Source of the DNA: Hydrogenoanaerobacterium sp032017025
Lineage (GTDB): Bacteria > Bacillota > Clostridia > Oscillospirales > Ruminococcaceae
Direction of reading: 5' to 3'
Length of the DNA stretch: 64,000 nucleotides
Assembly: GCF_032017025.1 (NCBI RefSeq)
Contig: NZ_DALZQO010000015.1
Coordinates: forward strand, 1-64,000
The notes below the pieces were generated by a model. That model was not told the origin of the DNA. It saw only the letters and a program-made list of their open reading frames with translations, and did not search any database. Positions 25,527 through 33,540 of this stretch are shown in pieces. Within the stretch, counting starts at the first letter, position 1. Each line of letters begins with the position of its first letter. The position numbers and the translations under genes were made by a program.

Positions 25527-25785
25527 GGGCAGCACCCGCAAGCAATTCGGGCAAGGCACTGCGCGTTTCACTGGCTGCAAACCACGAAGCCGCAAGTTTT
25601 GCTCTTTAGTAGAAGAGAGTAGCCGCAAGCAATCCGGGCAAGACACTGTGCGTTTCACTGGCTGCAAGCCACGAAACCGCAAGTTTTGCTTTTTAGTAGA
25701 AGAGAGTAGCCGCAAGCAATCCGGGCAAGGCACTGCCCATTTTACTGGCTGCAAACCTCGAAGCCGCAGGAAAAGCCTGTTGCAG
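25527..25785 (-). repeat. 87-bp tandem array (about 3 copies) of the TGCCCGG family
   Basis: Units start at 25536, 25623 and 25710, exactly 87 bases apart; the third is incomplete. Each plus-strand unit begins CCGCAAGCAAT(C/T)CGGGCAAG and contains CACTGGCTGCAA and AGTTTTGC. On the minus strand each unit has CTTGCGG, then 29 bases, then AGTGTCTTGCCCGG or a close variant. The units at 7729 show the same 29-base spacing. The array fills the mnmE-mnmG gap and presumably lies within one transcript. A 117-codon minus-strand frame runs through it only because 87 is a multiple of three. Confidence 0.85.
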
Positions 25786-25828
25786 ATTAGAAAAAAGAAC
25801 TGCGCGCACATACAGGGGGGAAATTACA

Positions 25829-27733
25829 TTGGAATATAAAGCAGATAGCTATGATATAGCGGTGATTGGAGCAGGGCATGCGGGGGTAGAGGCTGCCCTT
25901 GCTTCAGCGCGCCTTGGAATGAAGACGATTTTGTTTACCATAACGCTCGACGCAATCGCAAACATGCCATGCAACCCATCAATCGGCGGTACGGCGAAAG
26001 GGCATTTGGTGCGCGAAATTGATGCACTGGGCGGTGAAATGGGTAAGGTAGCGGACAAGGCAATGATTCAAAGCCGTATGCTGAACCGTGGCAAAGGGCC
26101 TGCCGTGCACAGCTTGCGCGGGCAGATTGACCGCCAAGCATACCATGTACTGATGAAAAAAACGTTGGAGGCGCAGGAGAATCTCGACATAAAACAGGCG
26201 GAAATTGTCGAGGTTCGCGATGACGGCAACGGGAATATCTGTGAGGTGGTCACCGCGCTTGAAGCGGTATATAAGGTGCGGGCAGCCATTTTGTGCACCG
26301 GTACCTACCTCAAAGGTATGATCCATGTCGGTGATGTTTCTTATGAAAGCGGGCCCGATGGAACGCACGCAGCAAACAGATTATCCCAAAGATTACAAAA
26401 ACTGGGGATAGAGCTGCGCCGTTTTAAAACCGGAACGCCTGCACGGGTACATCGCCGCAGTATCGATTTTACCCAACTTGAGGTGCAGCAGGGTGATGAC
26501 CCGATTACGCCATTTTCGTTTGAAACGATTGATTCTCTGCAAAACAAGGCGGTTTGCCATATCGCATACACCAATGAACAAACCCATCAGGTAATTCGCG
26601 ATAATATTCACCGCTCGCCGCTCTACAGCGGAAGAATTGAGGGGGTAGGACCCCGCTACTGCCCCAGCCTTGAGGATAAAGTGATGCGATTTGCCGATAA
26701 ACCTCGCCATCAGATATTTGTTGAGCCGATGGGACTGGATACCGACGAAATGTACTTGCAGGGCATGAGCAGCAGCTTGCCGGAAGATGTGCAGATTGCA
26801 TTTTACCGCACGGTAAAGGGGTTTGAAAACTTAAAAGTAATGCGAACCGCCTACGCAATTGAATACGATTGCTGCAATCCGCTGGATTTACGCCCCACGC
26901 TGGAATTTATTAAAATTAACGGATTATACGGTGCGGGGCAGTTTAACGGCACCTCGGGCTACGAAGAAGCGGCCGCACAGGGCTTGTATGCTGCTGTGAA
27001 TGCGGTGCGCAAGTTGAGAGGCCAGCCGCCTATGATTTTAGACAGGGCGAGCTCATACCTTGGCACATTGGTAGATGACCTTGTTACGAAGGGTTGCTCC
27101 GATCCATACCGTATGATGACATCACGTTCGGNNNNNNNNNNCTTAATTTTACGGCAGGACAATGCAGACATCCGCCTTATCCCCATTGGGCATGAGGTAG
27201 GGCTGATTTCAGAGGAGCGGTATCAGCGCTATCTGCGCAAGCAGGAGCAAAAGAATGCTGAGATTAAGAGGCTTGAGAACACCGTCATTCCGCCAAGCAA
27301 GGAGCTCAACGAAATGCTTGTTTCACGTGAAACAGCCGCAGTGATTACCGGTGTACATCTTGCAGACTTGATTCGCCGCCCTCAAATTACCTACAACGAT
27401 CTTGCACCGTTCGATAAAGAGCGGCCGATACTCGGGACCGATGTGGTGGAGCAGGCAGAGGTTGAAATTAAATATGCGGGTTACATTAAAAAACAGCTGG
27501 CCCAAGTAGAAGAAATGCGCCGTCTGGAGTGCAAGCCGCTGCCGCATAACATCGATTATAAAGCGATTGCAGGCTTACGGTTGGAGGCACGCGAAAAGCT
27601 GGAAAAGGTACAGCCGATTAATGTAGGGCAGGCATCGCGTATTTCGGGGGTAAGCCCCGCAGATATTTCGGTACTGCTGATTTATTTGGAGCAGCGGGGA
27701 GGAAAAAGAGAACATGAACATACCCAAGGATAG
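25829..27733 (+). CDS. mnmG: tRNA uridine-5-carboxymethylaminomethyl modification protein MnmG
   Basis: FAD-dependent partner of MnmE (about 634 residues). The N-terminal dinucleotide fold reads VIGAGHAGVEAAL; then come PCNPSIGGTAKGHLVREIDA and later GQFNGTSGYEEAAAQG and the helical C-terminus. The frame is uninterrupted except for ten N at 27132-27141, which fall in the conserved MTSRS-EYR-L segment. A perfect parS site is embedded at 27319-27334 (codons for LVSRET). It overlaps the start of rsmG by 20 bases. GGGG just before the TTG at 25829 is the only ribosome-site candidate. Confidence 0.95.
   Translation: MEYKADSYDIAVIGAGHAGVEAALASARLGMKTILFTITLDAIANMPCNPSIGGTAKGHLVREIDALGGEMGKVADKAMIQSRMLNRGKGPAVHSLRGQIDRQAYHVLMKKTLEAQENLDIKQAEIVEVRDDGNGNICEVVTALEAVYKVRAAILCTGTYLKGMIHVGDVSYESGPDGTHAANRLSQRLQKLGIELRRFKTGTPARVHRRSIDFTQLEVQQGDDPITPFSFETIDSLQNKAVCHIAYTNEQTHQVIRDNIHRSPLYSGRIEGVGPRYCPSLEDKVMRFADKPRHQIFVEPMGLDTDEMYLQGMSSSLPEDVQIAFYRTVKGFENLKVMRTAYAIEYDCCNPLDLRPTLEFIKINGLYGAGQFNGTSGYEEAAAQGLYAAVNAVRKLRGQPPMILDRASSYLGTLVDDLVTKGCSDPYRMMTSRSXXXXLILRQDNADIRLIPIGHEVGLISEERYQRYLRKQEQKNAEIKRLENTVIPPSKELNEMLVSRETAAVITGVHLADLIRRPQITYNDLAPFDKERPILGTDVVEQAEVEIKYAGYIKKQLAQVEEMRRLECKPLPHNIDYKAIAGLRLEAREKLEKVQPINVGQASRISGVSPADISVLLIYLEQRGGKREHEHTQG
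27132..27141. other. Assembly gap of ten N inside mnmG
   Basis: Ten undetermined bases sit between TCG-G and CTTAATTTTACGG. The frame stays open through the gap. Because relatives read S-E-Y-R-L here, seven missing bases would restore the motif exactly, while ten gives one residue too many. The N run is therefore probably a fixed-length placeholder. Confidence 0.9.
27319..27334. promoter_or_regulatory. parS site inside mnmG
   Basis: TGTTTCACGTGAAACA is a perfect 16-bp parS palindrome, the binding and loading site of ParB/Spo0J. It is read as coding sequence in mnmG. In Bacillus too, parS sites occur within genes around the origin. Confidence 0.92.
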
Positions 27734-28427
27734 TTTAAAGAGCCAAGCTGCCGAATACGGCATTGATTTAACCGAGGAGCAGCTTGATAAACTGGAGTGC
27801 TATGCAAATACCTTGGTAGAGTGGAATGAAAAGATTAACCTGACCGCAATTACACAGCCAAATGAAATTGCCACGAAGCATTTTTTAGACAGCTTATTGC
27901 TGCTGCATGCCATAGAACTGCCGCAGAATGCCTCGCTGATTGATGTAGGCACCGGTGCCGGATTTCCTTCTGTACCCTGCAAGCTTGTGCGAAGTGATAT
28001 CAATTTGACACTGCTCGATAGCCTCAATAAACGCATCAACTTTTTAAATGCCTTATGCGAGGCGTTGGAAGTAAAGTCTACCAACATCCATGCCAGGGCA
28101 GAAGAGGGCGGACGAAACCCCGGCCTTCGTGAGCAGTTTGATGTTGCAACGGCGCGTGCAGTGGCAAATTTGCGCGAGCTTGCAGAATATTGCCTGCCGT
28201 TTGTAAAGGTTGGCGGCTTATTTGTGGCCCTAAAAGGTTACGAAATTGACGATGAGTTGGATACAGCAAAAAAGGCAATCAAAGAGCTTGGCGGAAAGGT
28301 GCTAGAGGTAAAGAAATATATTTTACCCGATGACAGCAAAAGGTCAATTATTGTTATCAAAAAAATATCGCAAACTCCGGCAAAATATCCGCGACAATCC
28401 GCTAAAATATCAAAATCTCCACTTTAA
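27714..28427 (+). CDS. rsmG: 16S rRNA (guanine-527-N7)-methyltransferase RsmG
   Basis: RsmG/GidB (237 residues) methylates G527 of 16S rRNA using S-adenosylmethionine. The SAM-binding motif is LIDVGTGAGFPSVPCK, and later conserved pieces are TARAVANLRELAEYCLP and VGGLFVALKG. The ATG lies 20 bases inside the mnmG end with GGGGAGG upstream, so it is coupled to mnmG. The extra 25 residues at the C-terminus are basic and poorly conserved in the family. A hairpin with a T run follows. Confidence 0.95.
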   Translation: MNIPKDSLKSQAAEYGIDLTEEQLDKLECYANTLVEWNEKINLTAITQPNEIATKHFLDSLLLLHAIELPQNASLIDVGTGAGFPSVPCKLVRSDINLTLLDSLNKRINFLNALCEALEVKSTNIHARAEEGGRNPGLREQFDVATARAVANLRELAEYCLPFVKVGGLFVALKGYEIDDELDTAKKAIKELGGKVLEVKKYILPDDSKRSIIVIKKISQTPAKYPRQSAKISKSPL

Positions 28428-28435
28428 TAGAGTGA

Positions 28436-28472
28436 AAAGCATCAGTATTTGACGAATATTGGTGCTTTTTTT
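28436..28472 (+). terminator. Terminator after rsmG
   Basis: AAAGCATCAGTATT pairs with AATATTGGTGCTTT (two G-U pairs), loop of five, then a T run. Confidence 0.75.
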
Positions 28473-28485
28473 GGATGTAAAATAC

Positions 28486-28514
28486 TGGAAATACATGTAA
28501 ACCTGTGCTATATT
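28486..28514 (+). promoter_or_regulatory. Promoter candidate of noc
   Basis: TGGAAA (28486-28491), a 17-nt spacer ending TGC, and TATATT (28509-28514): an extended -10 with a moderate -35. Transcription would start a few bases before the large leader hairpin. Confidence 0.45.
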
Positions 28515-28527
28515 ATAGCTACAGACG

Positions 28528-28595
28528 GCATACAAGGCTTAAACACCTCTGTAAAACCTTCCGTCAGTTTTACAAAGGGGACAAGCCTTGTATGC
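28528..28595 (+). promoter_or_regulatory. Large leader hairpin before noc
   Basis: A 13-bp outer stem (GCATACAAGGCTT/AAGCCTTGTATGC) encloses a CCTC/GGGG helix and an 8-bp inner stem (TGTAAAAC/GTTTTACA, loop 28558-28566). The hairpin ends 15 bases before the AGGAGG site of noc and has no T run, so it is not a plain terminator. It may protect the mRNA 5' end or regulate translation. Confidence 0.6.
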
Positions 28596-28623
28596 TGCGG
28601 CAGTTGAATTAGGAGGTGGCGCT

Positions 28624-29478
28624 TTGATTTTTACCAAAAATCGCAGCGGCGAGCAGGTGGTTCTGTTGCCGGTTGAGTGCGTTGTCCCTAATCCAGCGCA
28701 GCCCCGTACTGTTTTTGACAGTGCAGAGTTGGACAAGCTCGCCCAGAGTATCCGACAAAACGGGCTTCTGCAACCAATTACCGTTCGCAAGCTTTCCAAC
28801 GAGCGTTATGAACTGATTTCGGGAGAAAGAAGGCTCAAAGCCTGCAAACAGCTTGGAATGGACAAAATAAAGGCAATTGTCGCAAATTTAGATGATAAGC
28901 AATCTGCGGTATTTGCTCTTATTGAAAATCTGCAGCGCGAGGACCTCAACTTTTTTGACGAAGCGCGGGGAATTTACGAGCTGATTTACCAGTGGAGCAT
29001 TACACAAGAAGAAGCGGCATCTAAGCTTGGAATGGCACAGTCTACTTTGGCAAACAAACTGCGTATTTTACGTTTACCGGCCGAGGTTCAGCAAAGGATT
29101 GCAGAAAGTGGGCTTACCGAGCGCCATGCACGAGCGCTGCTTAAGCTAAAAATTTCCGAGCGCCAACAGGCGGCCATTGAGATAATTACAAAGAAAAGCT
29201 TAAATGTTGCCCAAACAGAACGCATGATTGATGACATGCTGGCCGGAAAGCCTAAACCACCTAAGAGGCTGCTGATTGTTAAAGATTTGCGAATCTTTAT
29301 CAACACAATAGACCGCGCAATCAGCACCATGAAGCAGGCGGGTATTGATGCGGTGGTGGATCAGAATGATTACAACGATTACATTGAATACACCGTCAAA
29401 ATCCCCAAAACATCTGCTTACCAACAAAAAAGGCGGCCGCCAAATAACAGCACTACCCTTTTTAAGGTTAGTATATAG
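28624..29478 (+). CDS. noc: Nucleoid occlusion / ParB-family DNA-binding protein Noc
   Basis: ParB-family protein of 284 residues located between rsmG and soj, the place of noc in Bacillus. The ParB nucleotide-binding parts are seen as ISGERRLKACKQLG and ALIENLQREDLNFFDEA, followed by a helix-turn-helix (TQEEAASKLGMAQSTLANKL) and a C-terminal dimerisation region. In Bacillus, Noc binds its own DNA sites and keeps division away from the nucleoid; whether this protein reads NBS or parS is not decidable here. The start is TTG at 28624, seven bases after AGGAGG. The N-terminus (MIFTKNRSGEQVVLLP) lacks an obvious membrane-targeting helix. Confidence 0.85.
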   Translation: MIFTKNRSGEQVVLLPVECVVPNPAQPRTVFDSAELDKLAQSIRQNGLLQPITVRKLSNERYELISGERRLKACKQLGMDKIKAIVANLDDKQSAVFALIENLQREDLNFFDEARGIYELIYQWSITQEEAASKLGMAQSTLANKLRILRLPAEVQQRIAESGLTERHARALLKLKISERQQAAIEIITKKSLNVAQTERMIDDMLAGKPKPPKRLLIVKDLRIFINTIDRAISTMKQAGIDAVVDQNDYNDYIEYTVKIPKTSAYQQKRRPPNNSTTLFKVSI

Positions 29479-29496
29479 ATGTTCCCCTAGCTGATT

Positions 29497-29530
29497 GCCA
29501 AGAAGCCACCCGAGAGGGTGGCTTCTTGGC
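29497..29530. other. Perfect 15-bp hairpin without T run
   Basis: GCCAAGAAGCCACCC pairs perfectly with its complement around a GAGA loop. It is followed by GTATAAAAAATATG on the plus strand, not a T run, and no T run lies on the other side either. It may be a weak terminator of noc or an mRNA-end stabiliser. Confidence 0.6.
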
Positions 29531-29595
29531 GTATAAAAAATATGTTTCCCCAAAAAGATGAGTGCAACAAGAAACTGCTGAAATGTTTAACAGCA

Positions 29596-29611
29596 ATGTT
29601 TCACGTGAAAC
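29596..29611. promoter_or_regulatory. parS site upstream of soj
   Basis: Perfect TGTTTCACGTGAAACA. The palindrome extends by four more bases on each side (29592-29615). It lies 45 bases before the soj promoter, so ParB spreading from it could affect soj-spo0J expression. Confidence 0.94.
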
Positions 29612-29655
29612 ATTGCAAAGTGTGCGGTTAGATTGGTGTGCATTGGCGGAAAACG

Positions 29656-29683
29656 TTGAAATATCCTGAAATTGTGCTATAAT
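29656..29683 (+). promoter_or_regulatory. Promoter of soj-spo0J
   Basis: TTGAAA (29656-29661), a 16-nt spacer ending TGC, and perfect TATAAT (29678-29683). Confidence 0.72.
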
Positions 29684-29724
29684 CAAAAGGTATAGTAGGT
29701 AATATTGAGTGAAGAGGTAAAAAA

Positions 29725-30489
29725 ATGGGAAAGATTATAGCAATGGCAAACCAAAAGGGCGGCGTTGGTAAAACAACCTCAGCTGTCAATATTGCGGCAT
29801 GGATTGGTTTGTTCGGAAAAAAAGTGCTTTTGGTGGATATTGACCCGCAGGGAAACACCACCAGTGGGCTGGGCGTTAACAAACGTGAGGTAAAGAAGTC
29901 TACTTACGAGCTGCTTATTGGAGATGCCAAGGTTCAGGATGTAATTGTACACTCTGCCTTTCAGAATGTGGACGTGCTTCCCTCAAATATCGACCTTGCA
30001 GCGGCAGAGATTGAGCTGGTAGAGCTGGAAAACCGAGCAAGCCGGTTGAAAAATGCACTGGCAAGCATCAAAGCGGGCTATGATTTTATTTTTATTGATT
30101 GCCCTCCGTCACTCGGGCTGATTACGCTCAACGCACTGACCGCATGCGATACACTGATTGTACCGATTCAGTGTGAGTATTACGCACTGGAGGGGCTGTC
30201 TCAGCTGATGTCCACAGTGCGCAATGTAAAGCGCCTGTACAACCCCCAGATTGAAATTGAAGGCGTATTGCTCACAATGTACGATGCACGACTGAATCTT
30301 ACCATCCAAGTGGTGGAGGAGGTTAAAAAATATTTCCCCCAAAAGGTATACAAAAGCGTGATACCGCGCAATGTGCGGCTTTCAGAGGCCCCAAGCTTTG
30401 GGCAGCCGGTGGTGTATTTTGACCGCACCTCAAAGGGTTCGCAGGCTTATGAAGAGCTTGCAAAAGAGATTATGAACAAAAACAAATAA
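29725..30489 (+). CDS. soj: ParA-family chromosome partitioning ATPase Soj
   Basis: Soj/ParA (254 residues) is a dimerising ATPase that binds DNA, helps move ParB-parS complexes and regulates DnaA in Bacillus. The deviant Walker A motif KGGVGKTT lies at residues 11-18, with VLLVDIDPQGN and FIFIDCPPSLG as the other ATPase motifs. It forms an operon with spo0J, 14 bases apart, under a clear promoter next to a parS site. Confidence 0.96.
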   Translation: MGKIIAMANQKGGVGKTTSAVNIAAWIGLFGKKVLLVDIDPQGNTTSGLGVNKREVKKSTYELLIGDAKVQDVIVHSAFQNVDVLPSNIDLAAAEIELVELENRASRLKNALASIKAGYDFIFIDCPPSLGLITLNALTACDTLIVPIQCEYYALEGLSQLMSTVRNVKRLYNPQIEIEGVLLTMYDARLNLTIQVVEEVKKYFPQKVYKSVIPRNVRLSEAPSFGQPVVYFDRTSKGSQAYEELAKEIMNKNK

Positions 30490-30503
30490 AGGAGGCAGCT
30501 GCC

Positions 30504-31373
30504 GTGGCAGGAAGAAAAGGTGGTTTGGGCAAAGGGCTTGACGCTTTGTTTGCAGACAATAATACCACCAGCAGCAATGTGCTGACGCTACGCATCTCCG
30601 AGATAGAGCCGAACAAGGCACAGCCGCGTAAAGATTTTGATGAGGCTGCTCTTGCCGATTTGGCAGATTCCATTCGCGAACATGGCGTCATTCAGCCACT
30701 TTTGGTGCGCCCGTTGCCTACGGGTAGCTATCAGCTGGTTGCGGGGGAGAGGCGTTGGCGTGCATCACGCATGGCGGGGCTTACAGAAGTGCCCGTTGTT
30801 GTGCGCGAAATGGACGACATGGAGACAATGGAAATAGCGCTGATTGAGAACCTGCAGCGCGAAGACTTAAACGCAATTGAAGAATCGCTCGGATATAGGG
30901 CGCTGGCAGATCAATACAACATGACACAGGAGCAGATTGCAAAAAGCGTTGGAAAATCAAGGCCTGTAATTGCAAACTCCCTTCGACTGCTAAATTTGCC
31001 CTCAAAAGTAGTGGATATGGTGCGCCGTGATGAAATTTCGGTAGGGCATGCACGATCTTTGCTCTCACTCGAGAATAAAAAAGCAATAGAAGAAATGGCC
31101 GACCGTATTGTAAAGCAGAATTTGACGGTTCGTGACGTTGAAAAACTCACCAGTTTGCAAAAAGCAGGGAAAGAGGCCACTGTGCTCAAGGCAAAACCTT
31201 TGGTGCGTGATACTTTTTACGAGGAACTGGAGCTTGCGGCTACCCAAGAGTTTGGGAGAAAAGTAAAGATAAACCACAAAAAGGACAAAGGCAAGCTGGA
31301 GATCGAGTTTTTCAGCAAGCAGGATCTTGCCGACATAATGGAAAGGCTTACCGGCGAAAAACTAAACTGGTAG
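30504..31373 (+). CDS. spo0J: Chromosome partitioning protein ParB/Spo0J
   Basis: ParB (289 residues), the CTP-dependent clamp that loads at parS and recruits SMC. The N-terminus has the Soj-stimulating LGKGLDALF segment; the CTPase part shows GERRWRASRMAG and IENLQREDLN. The helix-turn-helix follows (QEQIAKSVGKSRPVIANSLR), then the C-terminal dimer domain. The start is GTG at 30504 after AAAGGAGG. Its binding sites are present at 27319 and 29596. Confidence 0.97.
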   Translation: MAGRKGGLGKGLDALFADNNTTSSNVLTLRISEIEPNKAQPRKDFDEAALADLADSIREHGVIQPLLVRPLPTGSYQLVAGERRWRASRMAGLTEVPVVVREMDDMETMEIALIENLQREDLNAIEESLGYRALADQYNMTQEQIAKSVGKSRPVIANSLRLLNLPSKVVDMVRRDEISVGHARSLLSLENKKAIEEMADRIVKQNLTVRDVEKLTSLQKAGKEATVLKAKPLVRDTFYEELELAATQEFGRKVKINHKKDKGKLEIEFFSKQDLADIMERLTGEKLNW

Positions 31374-31486
31374 CGGTAATGCTCAATAAAACGGTATAAA
31401 AATATTTAAAAAACCTAAATGGAACGCCAATAAAAGCAATAAAGAGTTTTAAGAGAAACAAACTTACAAAAGGAAGTGCGCGCAAA

Positions 31487-32758
31487 ATGTTAGATATCAA
31501 AAGAATCAGAACCAACCCCGATGAGGTAAAAGAGGGAGTAAAACGCCGTGGTAAGGATTTGGATAGCGTTGTGGACGAAATCCTTGAGATTGACGTTAAA
31601 CGCCGTGAGATCAGCACCAAGGCAGACAATATGAAATCGCAGCAGAACAAGGCGTCCAAAGAAATTCCTACATTAAAAAAAGAGGGAAAAGACACCACAG
31701 CGCTGATGGCTGAGATGAAGCTGCTTTCGCAAAGCATCAGTGAGTGCGACGCGGAAATATCCGTATTAGAGGAAAAACAGCGCGAGTTGCTGCTTTCTAT
31801 CCCCAATATTCCGCATGAATCGGTACCCGCAGGCACAGACGACAGCGAAAATAAAGAGATTCGCACTTGGGGTACTCCGCGCGAGTTCCCCTACGAGCCA
31901 AGACCACATTGGGACATCGGCTCAAACCTCGACATCCTCGATCCGGAGCGTGCCGCTAAGGTTACCGGAAAGCGTTTCCACTTCTACAAAGGGCTTGGTG
32001 CACGCCTTGAGCGCGCCGTCATCAACTTCTACCTTGATAACCACACAGCAAACGGCTACGTTGAGGTGTTGCCCCCCTTTATGGCAAATACCGCATCCAT
32101 GACCGGAACAGGACAATTGCCGAAGTTTGGCGAGGACATGTTTAAGTTGGAGGGACTGGATTACTATCTGATTCCAACCGCCGAGGTGCCGGTTACCAAC
32201 CTGTACCGCGATGAGATTCTCGACGGCGCCAAGCTGCCCATTAAGCACTGTGCATATTCCGCCTGCTTCCGTGCCGAGGCGGGTTCTGCGGGCAGAGATA
32301 CTCGCGGTCTTATCCGCCAACACCAGTTCAATAAGGTGGAACTGGTGAAATTCAGCCACCCCGAGAACAGCTATGAGGAGCTGGAAAGCCTCACTCATGA
32401 TGCAGAAACCAAGCTGCAGATGCTGGGCCTGCCGTATCGGGTGGTTGCTCTGTGCGGCGGCGATTTAGGCTTCTCCAGTGCGAAAACCTACGATATTGAG
32501 GTTTGGATGCCTTCCTACGGCAGATATCTTGAAATTTCGAGCTGCTCCAATTTCGAGGATTATCAAGCGCGCCGTGCCAACATCAAATTTAAAGACAGCC
32601 CCAAGGACAAAGCTCAGCTGGTGCACACCTTGAACGGTTCGGGCCTTGCCATAGGTAGAACGGTTGCCGCAATTTTGGAAAACTATCAGAATGATGACGG
32701 CAGTGTCACAGTTCCCGAGGCGCTCAGACCGTACATGGGTGTAGATTTAATTAGATAA
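31487..32758 (+). CDS. serS: Seryl-tRNA synthetase
   Basis: Class II synthetase of 423 residues that charges tRNA-Ser. The N-terminal coiled-coil arm (about residues 27-100) clasps the long variable arm of tRNA-Ser. The catalytic core has motif 2 (FRAEAGSAGRDTRGLIRQHQ) and motif 3 (LNGSGLAIGRTVAAILENYQ). AAGGAAG precedes the ATG. The 113-bp gap after spo0J shows no T-box, so control by tRNA is not evident. It is commonly found near the origin in Firmicutes. Confidence 0.97.
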   Translation: MLDIKRIRTNPDEVKEGVKRRGKDLDSVVDEILEIDVKRREISTKADNMKSQQNKASKEIPTLKKEGKDTTALMAEMKLLSQSISECDAEISVLEEKQRELLLSIPNIPHESVPAGTDDSENKEIRTWGTPREFPYEPRPHWDIGSNLDILDPERAAKVTGKRFHFYKGLGARLERAVINFYLDNHTANGYVEVLPPFMANTASMTGTGQLPKFGEDMFKLEGLDYYLIPTAEVPVTNLYRDEILDGAKLPIKHCAYSACFRAEAGSAGRDTRGLIRQHQFNKVELVKFSHPENSYEELESLTHDAETKLQMLGLPYRVVALCGGDLGFSSAKTYDIEVWMPSYGRYLEISSCSNFEDYQARRANIKFKDSPKDKAQLVHTLNGSGLAIGRTVAAILENYQNDDGSVTVPEALRPYMGVDLIR

Positions 32759-32793
32759 TATACTAAACGTATAAAAAGTGGTGAAACAGACAG

Positions 32794-33528
32794 ATGCAAA
32801 ACTATGAATTCCATAAAAAAATTAAGCTGACCTACCCTGAATGTGATATTCGCAACCAGATTAAGCTGAGCGGCATGATGCGCCATATTCAGGAGGTAAG
32901 CGGAGAACACCTTGAAGAGCTTGGATTAAGCCATGTCATGCTATGGAACGAGGGCTTTGTATTTTTGCTCACCAAGGTGGCGTTGCAGGTGAAACGCCGC
33001 CCTGGCGCACTCGAAAAGCTGACGATTGTTACCAAACCGCGAGCACCTAAGGGCGTGCAGAGCATGCGTGATGTGTATTTTTACGATGAAGCAGGGGAGG
33101 AGATTATCTACGCGCAAACAGCGTGGGTACTCACCGACCCCATTGAGCATAAGATTCGCCGCCCCAACGAGTTGCCGTACACCATTCCGCTTGAGCCTGT
33201 GGCAGTAGATTATGAACTGCTGAGAGCAAAAAACAAACGCCCCAAGGACGCACAGCCGGTGGGAAAGCGCGTCGTTCGTTACAGTGACATTGACTGCAAC
33301 ATGCATATGAACAATGCGGTTTATTCTGATATTGTCTGTGACTATCTGCCGCTTGAGCAGCACCGCAGCCGCGATGTTGCGCAGTATAACATCAGTTTTG
33401 TGGGTGAGGCTAAATTTGGCGATGAGCTCACGGTTTTTCGTGCACAGCTTGATGAAAACACCTATTACATCGGCGCAGACCGCCCCGCGGGGGACAGCTG
33501 CTTTGAATGTATCATTAAATTTAAATAG
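32794..33528 (+). CDS. Acyl-ACP thioesterase
   Basis: Double hot-dog protein of 244 residues from the FatA/FatB-like bacterial acyl-ACP thioesterase family (PF01643). It releases free fatty acids from acyl carrier protein. The catalytic N-x-H-x-N-N block is present as CNMHMNNAVYSD in the second half, and the first half has ECDIRNQIKLSGMMRHIQE. Chain-length preference cannot be read from sequence. It stands 35 bases after serS and 12 before a flavin reductase, perhaps one transcript. Confidence 0.88.
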   Translation: MQNYEFHKKIKLTYPECDIRNQIKLSGMMRHIQEVSGEHLEELGLSHVMLWNEGFVFLLTKVALQVKRRPGALEKLTIVTKPRAPKGVQSMRDVYFYDEAGEEIIYAQTAWVLTDPIEHKIRRPNELPYTIPLEPVAVDYELLRAKNKRPKDAQPVGKRVVRYSDIDCNMHMNNAVYSDIVCDYLPLEQHRSRDVAQYNISFVGEAKFGDELTVFRAQLDENTYYIGADRPAGDSCFECIIKFK

Positions 33529-33540
33529 GGGGAAGCTCGA

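Noticed and set aside
25536..25785. Possible CRISPR array
   Set aside because: Whole 87-bp units repeat without unique spacers, only about three copies, and no cas genes nearby.
25458..25811. Minus-strand frame coding for a repeated peptide (RLRGLQPVKRAVPCPDCLR type)
   Set aside because: It is the translation of the 87-bp intergenic DNA repeat (a multiple of three) and begins inside mnmE; no ribosome site.
31374..31486. T-box or other leader before serS
   Set aside because: No AGGGTGG motif or terminator is present in this short gap.
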